A DNA stretch of 28,047 nt from CAZKMM01 sp964553915 (lineage in GTDB: Bacteria > RBG-13-61-14 > DRUE01): the NCBI GenBank assembly GCA_964553915.1, contig CAZKMM010000019.1, forward strand, positions 1 to 28,047. Reading direction: 5' to 3'. The position numbers and the translations under genes are program-made. The stretch's first letter is position 1, and the number at the start of each line of letters is the position of its first letter. The notes below the pieces were generated by a model that was not told the origin of the DNA, searched no databases, and was given only the letters and a program-made list of their open reading frames with translations. Below are positions 7,936-16,254 of the stretch, one piece after another.

Positions 7936-9129
7936 ATGCTGAAAAAAGAAAAAATTGCCTATATTGATGCTTACTCAGGGGTAAGCGGAAATATGCTCCT
8001 GGGCGCCCTGATTGACCTGGGCTTTCCTAGAACCAGGCTCCAGCAATTAAAAAAAGCCCTGGGGCTTGATGCTATAAAAATCTCCATTAAAAAAGCTGAA
8101 CAAAATAATCTAGCCGGGGTGCTGGTAAAAATCAGCGGAGAAAAAAATCCTCCGAAAAGAAACCTCTCCCGAATTCGCAAAATCATCCGCTCCGCTCAAC
8201 TCCCGAAGCCGGTTAAGGAAAAAAGCATTAAAGCCTTTCAGCTTCTGGCAGAAGCAGAGGCAAAAATTCATTCCTGCTCTCCAGAGCAGGTGCATTTCCA
8301 CGAGCTGGGGGCTGTTGATACGATTATGGACATTGTCGGGGTGATTCTCGGCTTTTATGAGCTGGGGATAGAAAAAATATATGCCAGCAAAATTCCCCTA
8401 GCTACTGGAGAGGTAGAATGTGCTCATGGCAGGATTCCCCTGCCGGCTCCTGCCACTCTGGAATTGCTGAAAGGAATTCCAGTAAAAGGAATTAACACCA
8501 ACCAGGAGCTTACCACTCCCACCGGAGCGGTTCTGCTTCGGGTTTTAGCTGAGGGTTTTGGCTCCATTCCAGAAATGACCCTGGAAAAAATTGGCTACGG
8601 CTTGGGAGAAAAAAACCTGGGCGAGCGGGCAAATCTTTTAAGGATTCTCATAGGAAAAACTCACCGCTCTCCAGAGGAACTCTTTGTTTTTGAAAGCACG
8701 ATTGATGATATGAATCCGGAATACTATCAGCCTCTTCTGGAGCGGTTATTTCAAGCCGGGGCACTGGAAGTGGCATTGGTGCCAGCATATTTGAAGAAAA
8801 ACCGCCCGGGAATAATCCTGAAAGGGCTGACTCAGGAGAAAAAGCTTTTTCAAATTCTTGAGCAAATTTTCCTTCATTCCACAACTTTGGGTGTAAGATA
8901 TTATCCAGTGGCACGCTGGGCACTTTCAAGGGAAGAAGTGAAAATCAAAACTCGCTATGGCTTGGTGCGGGCAAAAAAGCTCTCTTTTAAAAATCAGGAG
9001 AGAATTTATCCGGAGTTTGAAGATTTAAAGAAACTGGCAGAAAAATTCAACCTCTCTATTATTGATTTAGAAGCTGAGGTAAAAAGCCAATGGGAAAAAA
9101 TCAGAAAAAAACCCCGCGCTACAAATTAA
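7936..9129 (+). CDS. larC: LarC, nickel-pincer cofactor nickel insertase
   Basis: LarC inserts nickel into pyridinium-3,5-bisthiocarboxylic acid mononucleotide, using CTP, in the last step of nickel-pincer nucleotide synthesis. The 397-residue product carries the signature N-terminus AYIDAYSGVSGNMLLGALID (about 9-28), the HFHELGAVDTIMDIVG motif (about 121-136), the TTPTGAVLLR segment and the C-terminal domain with ESTIDDMNPEYY. It is one uninterrupted frame, so no frameshift is needed as in Lactobacillus plantarum larC1/larC2. It begins two bases after larB, and its last 40 bases overlap the kinase gene in another frame. Confidence 0.93.
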   Translation: MLKKEKIAYIDAYSGVSGNMLLGALIDLGFPRTRLQQLKKALGLDAIKISIKKAEQNNLAGVLVKISGEKNPPKRNLSRIRKIIRSAQLPKPVKEKSIKAFQLLAEAEAKIHSCSPEQVHFHELGAVDTIMDIVGVILGFYELGIEKIYASKIPLATGEVECAHGRIPLPAPATLELLKGIPVKGINTNQELTTPTGAVLLRVLAEGFGSIPEMTLEKIGYGLGEKNLGERANLLRILIGKTHRSPEELFVFESTIDDMNPEYYQPLLERLFQAGALEVALVPAYLKKNRPGIILKGLTQEKKLFQILEQIFLHSTTLGVRYYPVARWALSREEVKIKTRYGLVRAKKLSFKNQERIYPEFEDLKKLAEKFNLSIIDLEAEVKSQWEKIRKKPRATN

Positions 9130-12100
9130 TCTTAATTGATAAGCCCCGGGGAAGACTTAAAAGCCTGAGCCCCAAACTCGCTTCCCTGGGAATTGAACTG
9201 GTGCCCACTTCTTCAGAGCTTTTTGAATTCTCTTCTCTTCTGCAGGAGAGATGGGATGGAATTATTCTTCGGAGCAAGCTGGCGGACCTGATTCCCAAGC
9301 TCAGAAAGAAGCTCGGGGTTCGCTACCTGCCTATTATTCTGGTTTACCGGAAAGGGGAATTAAATCTTTCCTCTTCCCCGCTTCAGGGAGCAGATGACTA
9401 TATTGTTCTTCCCCTCCCTCCTCAAGAAATTGCCCAGAGAATCCGGGCAACGATTGAACGGAGAAAAAAGACCGTCTCAGATGATGTTGTCCAGCTTGGC
9501 TATAAAACTCTGGAGCAAATTCTAACTTTAAGCAGAAAGGAAAAGGATGATTTCCAGATTTTAAGAAAAGCGGTGCTGGAGCTGGAAAAGCTTTTTCCTG
9601 GCTCCCGCTGTTCTGTGATTATGATAGACCGGAACCAGGGGCAGGCTGTGGTGCTGGCAGATACCAGCAGTAAATCTCCCCTTGATATTCCCCTGAACCT
9701 GAAGAAATATCCAGAGATTCGCCGGGTGCTCATTACCAGAAAGCCCCTGCCCATCTCAGATGTGCAAAGACATCCGCTTTTGAAAGAGGTGAAACAATTT
9801 CTTGCTACTAAATCAGTTTATTCAATGCTCGTGGTACCTATTTTTTATCTGGAGGAAGTAATCGGGGTTCTTTTTATCCGCTCAATAGAAAGAAAGCATA
9901 TCTATTTCCCGATAGAAATCTATTTTGCCCAGCTCATCTGCGAGACCCTGGCAGTGGCTCTCCGCAATCTCCGGCTGGAAAAACTGGCAGAAGCAGAAGC
10001 GAAGGAAAAGAAAAAGGCGCTGGCCCAGGCACAGGAAAAAGGCAGAATTTCCCGACGGCTGGAAAAAATCTTTGAGCACGCTTCAGACGGGCTTATTTTA
10101 GTCAATCAAAAGGGAATTATTACCGGAGTCAACCAGAATTTCCTTCGCCTGGGAGGATATTCCCGACCAGAAGTGCTCGGCAAGCCCTTAGACCATCTGC
10201 TTCAGCTTGAAAAAGGAAAAAGGAAGTCACTGGTTCGGTGGATTAAAGCTAAAAAGTTAAGCGGAGCCTCCAGCTTGATTTTAAAAACCAACCAGGGAGA
10301 GGAAAAATTTGTCACAGTCCATATTGAGCCTCTTCCTGGAAGCAAAAAGGAATTTCTCATCTCGCTTCACGATATTACTGATGAACGAAAATTAAGCCTG
10401 GAGCTTCAGCGCACCAAAGAATTTCTGGAAAAACTGATCCAAAGCTCTATGGAGGCAATCATTGCTGCGGATATGACCGGAACCATCATTCTTTTTAACA
10501 AAGCAGCAGAGGAATTAACTGGCTACAAAGCAGAAGAAGTGATGGGCAAGAAAAATATCGTTGACCTTTACGCTCCCGGCGGTGCCCGGGCAGTGATGAA
10601 AAAGCTCCGTAGCCCCTTTTACGGCGGGGTGGGAAAGCTGGAGACCACTCATAATGTTTTAATTGGCAAAGACGGCAGTGAAATCCCGATAAATATGACC
10701 GCCTCTATTATCTACGATGACCAGGGGAAAGAGATTGCCACGGTCGGCTTGTATCAGGACCTGCGAGAGAGAGTAGAAATAGAAAAAAAGCTCCGTCAGG
10801 CTCAAGAAAGACTTTTAGAAAACCAGCGCCGTCAGGTGATGATGGCTTTAGCCGGGGCAACCGCTCATGAGCTCAACCAGCCTCTCACCTCTATTCTCGG
10901 CTATGCCCAAATTTTTGAAAAAATTAAACAACAGCTGGAAGCCAAACTGAAAAAAGACCCGGTCTTAAAAACCTTCAAAAACGGAATCAAAACCATCCAG
11001 GAACAATCAGAAAGAATGGCAGAGGTGATAAAAAAACTGGGAGAACTTACCGAATTTGAAACCGAGCAGTACATTAAAAAGCAAAAGATTATTGACCTGA
11101 AAAGAGCCCGTCGTCCTCAGATTCCTCCTGAAAAGCTTCTCGCTCAGACCAGCGAAGTTTTTATTGTTCTTAATGAGGATTTGATAATTGAAAATCCCCA
11201 GGGAGGTTTTGAGAAGATTTTCGGAGAAAATCCAGAGCTGAAGAGCCTGAGCAGATATTTAGAAGGGGTGAATTATGCCCGGGCAAACGAATTTCTGCAA
11301 GAGGCTTTTAAAAATCCGGGAAAAGAAATTGAGCTGGAGCTGAAAAGAGCAGATGGAGAAAAAAGACAGGTCTGGATGAAAGCTGAAAAATTAGAAGATA
11401 ATCGGCTGGCACTCCTGCTCAAAGATATTACGGAGTTCCGCCAGATAACAAAGGAGCTGGAAGAACTTAAGGCTTTCCGTTCTCAGATGCTGGCAAATCT
11501 TCCTGTGCCTTTAATCATTTATGACCAGGATGGAAGAATAAACTATCTGAGCCGGGAAGCAGAAAAGCTTTTTGGCTGGAGCACCGAGGAACTAAAAGGA
11601 AAGCTCCCGGACCTGCTGATAGAAGACTTTGACCTCAGTATTTATCTGGAAGGACTAAGAACCATAAAAAAGGAAGGGCTATTAGAAGGGAAACTACTAG
11701 CCAGAAACCGTGAAGGGAAAAATTTTGTCGTCTATTTCTTCTCCGGTGCTCTCCGGGATACCAAGGGAGAGGTAATTGGCTACACCACCCTTTTAATTGA
11801 CCTTTCGGAACAGAGGCTCCTGCAACAGGCGCTTCAAACCAAGACCAAATACCTGGAAATAATCCAGGATAATCTTCAAACTTTACTGGAAACCAGAGAT
11901 TTAAAGCAGGCTTTGATTGTAATCTTAGACCGACTCACCTGGATAGCAGATTTTAATTTTATTGGCGCGGTCTTTGCTCAGCCGATCGAGCGAGGATTTT
12001 ATTTCGTTGAATATTATCCGGCAAAAAGAGAGCACCGGATGGGAGAACAAAGGGTCTTTGAGAGAATGGAGCAGGCAATTGAATGGATTAAGCATCCGGA

Positions 12101-13955
12101 AATTAAAACCTACGCCCAGCTGGACGAAATCAAGCTCCCTCCTCAAGCCCCGGTTGATGTAAAGGAATCCTACCAAAAATTAAAACAGGAGAAAGTGGAA
12201 GCGGTTGCCAGCATTCCTTTAAAATTTCAGGAAGAAATCATTGCCCGGCTTTATCTGGGTCATCCTCAGCCGGGATTTTTTACCCCGGAAATCCTCCAGG
12301 AGCTCACCCCTCTGTTAGAACAACTTACCATTGCTTTAACTCATTTTCGGCTTTATCTGGACCTAGAAGACGAAAAGAAAAAATTGATGACCCGAAGCTT
12401 ATTTCTCCAGAGAATTTTAGAACAAAGCCATCAACTTGACCCCTACCTTTCCGAAGCTGAACTTTTCTCTAAATTCTTAGATTTATTCCAAGAGGTATTT
12501 CCCCGGGCTCACCTCTGGCTTGCCTGGAAAGAAAATGAAAAATTCCCCCTTAAAGCGGTAAGCAATTTTGAAGAAGATATTTTAGGAAAGGAACTTAACT
12601 TAACTCCAGAACTTCTTGAAATCTTGACCAGTTCGTTCCAGCTGGTTCAACCAGAACCAGGAAAAGACCTAAAAGGATTTCTTCCAGATGCCCAAAGCCT
12701 GATTCTGGCACCTATTTTTACGGAGCAGGAACTTTCCGGAATTCTGGGGCTGGAATCTCATCACCGCACTCCTTATACTCCAGAGGAAGAGTTTTTAATT
12801 CAACTTTTCGCCCAGCTTCTCTCCATTTTAATTCCTCACCTTTTGAAAATCCGCCAGACCATTATGCTCCGAACCCTTCAAGAAACTTTGATTGAAAGTG
12901 CGGGTGCTATGATCATTATGATTGACCGGGAACGCGGGGTGATACTGGTCAACCGTCAGCTGGAGATAGAGACCGGCGTCTCCCGGGAGGAGATTCTCAA
13001 GATACCCACAGAAGAGCTCTGGGAAAAATTTATTACTCGCATAGAGTCACCAGAAGGAAAACCCCTTGATTTAGAAACCATCCGGGCGTTAGCACAAAAG
13101 CACCGGCAGATGTTCAGCCTGAGGGTGGTATTTCGTGGAGCAGATGGAAGGGAAAGAGAGGGATTATTTAATATATCTTCTTTTCTGAACGAGAAAGGCG
13201 AACTTCAGGGAATTATTGCTATTGGGCAGGACCTTAAACCTCTACGGGAACTGGAAGCCCAGCTCCTTCATTCTGAACGACTGGCAGGGCTCGGGCAGAT
13301 GGCTTCCGGAATTGCTCATGAGCTTAACAATCCGCTTCAGGCTATCTCTACCTATTGCGAAATGATGAAAAAAAGGCTCGCAGAAATTGGAGAAAAAGAT
13401 TTAGAGCAACGAATTGACAAGGTGATTGAAGCCACTGAACGAATCCAACGGCTGGTAAAGAGCCTGACCAGTTATGTCCGCCCGAGCAAAATGGTCAAAG
13501 AAGAGGTTAATCTCCATAAGCTGGTCAATGATATTCTGCTTTTCAGCGGTTATGAGCTTCGCCGGGGTGGAGTGGAAATTGAGAACCTGATACCCAAAGA
13601 CCTTCCTCCTCTTTATGCGGTAAAGGACCAGGTTGAGCAGGTGCTGATCAATTTAATGCTTAATGCTTCTCAGGCTTGTGCGGAAAAAGGTGGAGGAAAG
13701 GTGAGGGTGCGGGCAAGAAAAAGAAAAGAGGGAATAGAGCTTCGGGTAGAGGACAACGGGGTGGGAATTCCGCCCGAGCAGATGAGCAAAATTTTTGACC
13801 CCTTCTTTACCACCAAACCAGAAGGCAAAGGCACCGGGCTGGGGCTGAATATTGTTCAATCCATTGTGGAGAGGCATCAGGGAAAAATCAGGGTAAAAAG
13901 CAAACCTGGAGAAGGAACTGTCTTTTCCATTTTATTCCCTCAGGAAAATTCTTAA
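9090..13955 (+). CDS. giant multi-PAS/GAF sensor histidine kinase with an extra internal HisKA domain
   Basis: This 1621-residue kinase has no membrane segment by eye and is probably cytoplasmic. In order I read a degenerate receiver (about 10-120; the phospho-acceptor position reads ILRSK and the usual KP is LP), GAF (140-300), PAS (325-440), PAS (443-565), a HisKA-like helix pair with H593 in AHELNQPLTSILGY but no ATPase domain after it, PAS (680-790), PAS (795-915), GAF (925-1090), GAF (1105-1265), PAS (1270-1390), then a complete kinase core: HisKA with H1410 (AHELNNPLQ), N box at about 1521-1525, DNGVG from 1555 and GTGLGLNIV near 1580. The start lies 40 bases inside larC; no later start keeps the first receiver strand. 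No cognate regulator is adjacent; the HD-GYP regulator at 22578 is a candidate partner. Confidence 0.9.
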   Translation: MGKNQKKTPRYKLILIDKPRGRLKSLSPKLASLGIELVPTSSELFEFSSLLQERWDGIILRSKLADLIPKLRKKLGVRYLPIILVYRKGELNLSSSPLQGADDYIVLPLPPQEIAQRIRATIERRKKTVSDDVVQLGYKTLEQILTLSRKEKDDFQILRKAVLELEKLFPGSRCSVIMIDRNQGQAVVLADTSSKSPLDIPLNLKKYPEIRRVLITRKPLPISDVQRHPLLKEVKQFLATKSVYSMLVVPIFYLEEVIGVLFIRSIERKHIYFPIEIYFAQLICETLAVALRNLRLEKLAEAEAKEKKKALAQAQEKGRISRRLEKIFEHASDGLILVNQKGIITGVNQNFLRLGGYSRPEVLGKPLDHLLQLEKGKRKSLVRWIKAKKLSGASSLILKTNQGEEKFVTVHIEPLPGSKKEFLISLHDITDERKLSLELQRTKEFLEKLIQSSMEAIIAADMTGTIILFNKAAEELTGYKAEEVMGKKNIVDLYAPGGARAVMKKLRSPFYGGVGKLETTHNVLIGKDGSEIPINMTASIIYDDQGKEIATVGLYQDLRERVEIEKKLRQAQERLLENQRRQVMMALAGATAHELNQPLTSILGYAQIFEKIKQQLEAKLKKDPVLKTFKNGIKTIQEQSERMAEVIKKLGELTEFETEQYIKKQKIIDLKRARRPQIPPEKLLAQTSEVFIVLNEDLIIENPQGGFEKIFGENPELKSLSRYLEGVNYARANEFLQEAFKNPGKEIELELKRADGEKRQVWMKAEKLEDNRLALLLKDITEFRQITKELEELKAFRSQMLANLPVPLIIYDQDGRINYLSREAEKLFGWSTEELKGKLPDLLIEDFDLSIYLEGLRTIKKEGLLEGKLLARNREGKNFVVYFFSGALRDTKGEVIGYTTLLIDLSEQRLLQQALQTKTKYLEIIQDNLQTLLETRDLKQALIVILDRLTWIADFNFIGAVFAQPIERGFYFVEYYPAKREHRMGEQRVFERMEQAIEWIKHPEIKTYAQLDEIKLPPQAPVDVKESYQKLKQEKVEAVASIPLKFQEEIIARLYLGHPQPGFFTPEILQELTPLLEQLTIALTHFRLYLDLEDEKKKLMTRSLFLQRILEQSHQLDPYLSEAELFSKFLDLFQEVFPRAHLWLAWKENEKFPLKAVSNFEEDILGKELNLTPELLEILTSSFQLVQPEPGKDLKGFLPDAQSLILAPIFTEQELSGILGLESHHRTPYTPEEEFLIQLFAQLLSILIPHLLKIRQTIMLRTLQETLIESAGAMIIMIDRERGVILVNRQLEIETGVSREEILKIPTEELWEKFITRIESPEGKPLDLETIRALAQKHRQMFSLRVVFRGADGREREGLFNISSFLNEKGELQGIIAIGQDLKPLRELEAQLLHSERLAGLGQMASGIAHELNNPLQAISTYCEMMKKRLAEIGEKDLEQRIDKVIEATERIQRLVKSLTSYVRPSKMVKEEVNLHKLVNDILLFSGYELRRGGVEIENLIPKDLPPLYAVKDQVEQVLINLMLNASQACAEKGGGKVRVRARKRKEGIELRVEDNGVGIPPEQMSKIFDPFFTTKPEGKGTGLGLNIVQSIVERHQGKIRVKSKPGEGTVFSILFPQENS

Positions 13956-13973
13956 AATTTACCAGTAGTAGAG

Positions 13974-15518
13974 ATGGAAGAAAGGAAAAAATACCGGGGA
14001 TATTTGTTGTCTATTCTGTTTTTCTTTACTCTGGTTCGGCTCCTTTATATTGGAACCATTCCCATAAGCCCGGATGAGGCTTATTACTGGAGCTGGTCGC
14101 AAAAGCCTGCCATTTCTTATTTTGACCAGCCAGGAATGGTTGCCTGGGTAAACTGGCTTTTTAATCATTTGCCCGGTGCTCCCAGTGAGTTTACAGTCCG
14201 GCTTCCCGCGGTGATTTTAATGTTCTTTGCCAGCATTTTCTCCTGGGGAGCATATCTGGAATTTTCTCATAAGCCCAAACCAGCTTTTTTTCTCGCGGTG
14301 GGACTGAATTTCATACCCATTTATTTTCTTTCCGGTCTGACAATGCTCCACGATACCGTGCTGATTTTTTTCCTCGCCGGCTTTTATTATTTTGTCCTTC
14401 GGCTCATCAATCAGCCTGCATTAAAAAACTGGCTTGGACTGGGAATCTTTCTCCTCGCAAGCCTTTATTCCAAATTAAATGCCCTCTGGGTAGGAGTGGG
14501 ACTGGCAGGGTATCTGGTTTTTACCCGACCGGGAAGAGGCTACCTGAAAACCCCCGGTCCCTGGCTGGCAGGAGCAATTAATCTTTTCGGATTCGCCCCG
14601 GTGCTCTGGTGGAATTATAAAAATAACTTTCCACACCTACTGGCTATTCGCCAGTTAACTGACTCCGGAAAAATCACCCTGATTAAAGCTCTAAAGCATC
14701 TGGGAGAATACCTGGGCTCGCAGTTCGGGGTTTATTCTCCGCTGGTGATGTTGGGGATAATCCTTTCAGTGCTCTATGCCCTGAAAAGCCTGAAAAAAAC
14801 CCGGCGGGAAAAAATCCCTGTTCTGCTCTTTCTTTCCCTGCCGGCTCAGATTTATTTTCTTCTTCTCTGCATTCGCTCAGAGGTATTTGGCAACTGGTCT
14901 CTGGTCGGGTATTTCCCTTTAATTCTCCTTTTCTGCTATTTTTGCTTTGAAGAAAAAAAACCGCTCCTTACCAAGAAATATTACCATCTGGCAATCGGAT
15001 TAAGTGCCCTTCTTTGCCTGGGCTTGGCAGTGGAGGCAAAATACCGTTTTGCCCGAGCCCTTTCCTGGGAGCTGAAAGAAAAATTCCACCTGGAGCGACC
15101 TCTGGACTGGCGACTGGACCAGGAGCTGGAAGGCTGGAGCGAGCTGGTTCAAGCAGTGGAAAAACACCGAAAACCTGATGAGGTTCTTTCCAGCCGTCGT
15201 TATCAAATTGCCAGCGTTTTGCAATTTTATCTTGCTGAGCATCCGGAGGTGGTGGTAATCAGTGCCGGGCATAAAAAAAGCCAGTTTAATCTCTGGCATC
15301 ATCCCAGAGAATTAGCCGGAAAAAATGTGCTTTATGTAGATGCCAAACCAATGCCTCATCAGGTAAAAAAAAGATTCAGCCGGGTTATTGACCTGGAAGC
15401 TCCCCTAAAAATTTACCGGCAGGGAAAACTGATTAAAGTTTTTTATCTTCAGCGGGGAATAAATTATCATCCCAAAAACCCTCGCATTGACAAACTGAAC
15501 CGAAAAAGCCTAAAATAA
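13974..15518 (+). CDS. ArnT/PMT-like (GT39/GT83) membrane glycosyltransferase
   Basis: The 514-residue protein has an N-terminal membrane helix (about 10-27) followed by ISPDEAYYWSWS, the first-loop motif with the catalytic acid (D34/E35) of the PMT/ArnT family, then SYFDQPGMVAW, matching their YYDHPP segment, and RLPAVILM. At least eight to ten hydrophobic segments follow up to about residue 350, and a soluble C-terminal part of about 150 residues. Enzymes of this group move a sugar from a polyprenyl-phosphate donor to protein or lipid A on the outer side of the inner membrane. The substrate cannot be told. It begins 18 bases after the kinase gene with only a weak ribosome-binding site and is followed after 22 bases by the PilZ gene. 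Confidence 0.87.
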   Translation: MEERKKYRGYLLSILFFFTLVRLLYIGTIPISPDEAYYWSWSQKPAISYFDQPGMVAWVNWLFNHLPGAPSEFTVRLPAVILMFFASIFSWGAYLEFSHKPKPAFFLAVGLNFIPIYFLSGLTMLHDTVLIFFLAGFYYFVLRLINQPALKNWLGLGIFLLASLYSKLNALWVGVGLAGYLVFTRPGRGYLKTPGPWLAGAINLFGFAPVLWWNYKNNFPHLLAIRQLTDSGKITLIKALKHLGEYLGSQFGVYSPLVMLGIILSVLYALKSLKKTRREKIPVLLFLSLPAQIYFLLLCIRSEVFGNWSLVGYFPLILLFCYFCFEEKKPLLTKKYYHLAIGLSALLCLGLAVEAKYRFARALSWELKEKFHLERPLDWRLDQELEGWSELVQAVEKHRKPDEVLSSRRYQIASVLQFYLAEHPEVVVISAGHKKSQFNLWHHPRELAGKNVLYVDAKPMPHQVKKRFSRVIDLEAPLKIYRQGKLIKVFYLQRGINYHPKNPRIDKLNRKSLK

Positions 15519-15540
15519 AAATGGGGGCAGGAGCAAAATA

Positions 15541-16254
15541 ATGGGAAGAAGAGAATTACTGAGAATAGAGAGTGAAGTTGAAGTTCATTTCAAGAGCTTC
15601 AATCAATTTTATCAAGAATACACCAAGAACATCTCCAAAGGCGGAATTTTTATCAAGACCAAAAATCCTCTTCCACCACAGACCGCCATAGAAATCAAGC
15701 TCTTTCTTCCGGATGAACCAGAGCCCATAGAAGGAGTGGGAGAAGTGGTGCATGCTATCCCGGCGGAGCTAGCAGAGGAGCGAGGCTGGGACCCGGGAAT
15801 GGGGGTGCAGTTTGTGGATTTTGAAGAGACAATGCAGAAAAAACTGGAAAAATATGTTTATTCTCAGGCAAAACAATATCCTCATCTGATTCAAGACCGA
15901 AGAAAACATCCCCGGGCAAAAATCCGGATGAAAGTCCGCTTTCCTGACCTCACTACTTTACTGGAAAATTTTGCCAAAGACATCAGTCAGGGAGGAATCT
16001 TCATTCCCACCAACAATCCCAAGCCGGTAGGAACTGTAATGAATTTAACCCTGATTCATCCTGACACCCAAGAAGAAGTAGAAGTCAAAGGCGAGGTGGT
16101 AAGGGTGGTCACGGAAAAAGAGGTTTTTGAAAACAAGGAATATAATCTTACTCCAGGAATGGGAATTAGATTTATTGATTTGACCCCGGAACAGGAGCTG
16201 GCTCTGGAAAGATTTCTCGCAGTGGAATATCCGATTGACCTGGAAGAAAAATGA
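15541..16254 (+). CDS. tandem PilZ-domain protein (c-di-GMP receptor)
   Basis: This 237-residue protein is two PilZ domains in a row. The first (about 1-110) has R-E-L-L-R near the N-terminus and NISKGG; the second (about 120-235) has R-K-H-P-R and DISQGG. These are the two halves of the c-di-GMP binding signature (RxxxR and D/NxSxxG) and both copies are complete, so two nucleotide sites are predicted. Each domain ends with the PGMGV/IRFxD strand found in the Myxococcus-type PilZ group. There is no other effector domain, so it should act by binding a partner. GCAGGAG precedes the ATG. The stop overlaps the Hsp70 start as ATGA, the tightest coupling in this part of the operon, pointing to the Hsp70 as partner. 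Confidence 0.9.
   Translation: MGRRELLRIESEVEVHFKSFNQFYQEYTKNISKGGIFIKTKNPLPPQTAIEIKLFLPDEPEPIEGVGEVVHAIPAELAEERGWDPGMGVQFVDFEETMQKKLEKYVYSQAKQYPHLIQDRRKHPRAKIRMKVRFPDLTTLLENFAKDISQGGIFIPTNNPKPVGTVMNLTLIHPDTQEEVEVKGEVVRVVTEKEVFENKEYNLTPGMGIRFIDLTPEQELALERFLAVEYPIDLEEK

Noticed and set aside
7936..9129. Programmed frameshift in larC as in Lactobacillus plantarum
   Set aside because: The whole LarC protein is encoded in one frame of normal length; no shift is needed.
9090..9129. Wrong start for the giant kinase because of the 40-base overlap with larC
   Set aside because: No later ATG, GTG or TTG keeps the first strand of the receiver-like domain, and a GAGGT site precedes the chosen ATG.
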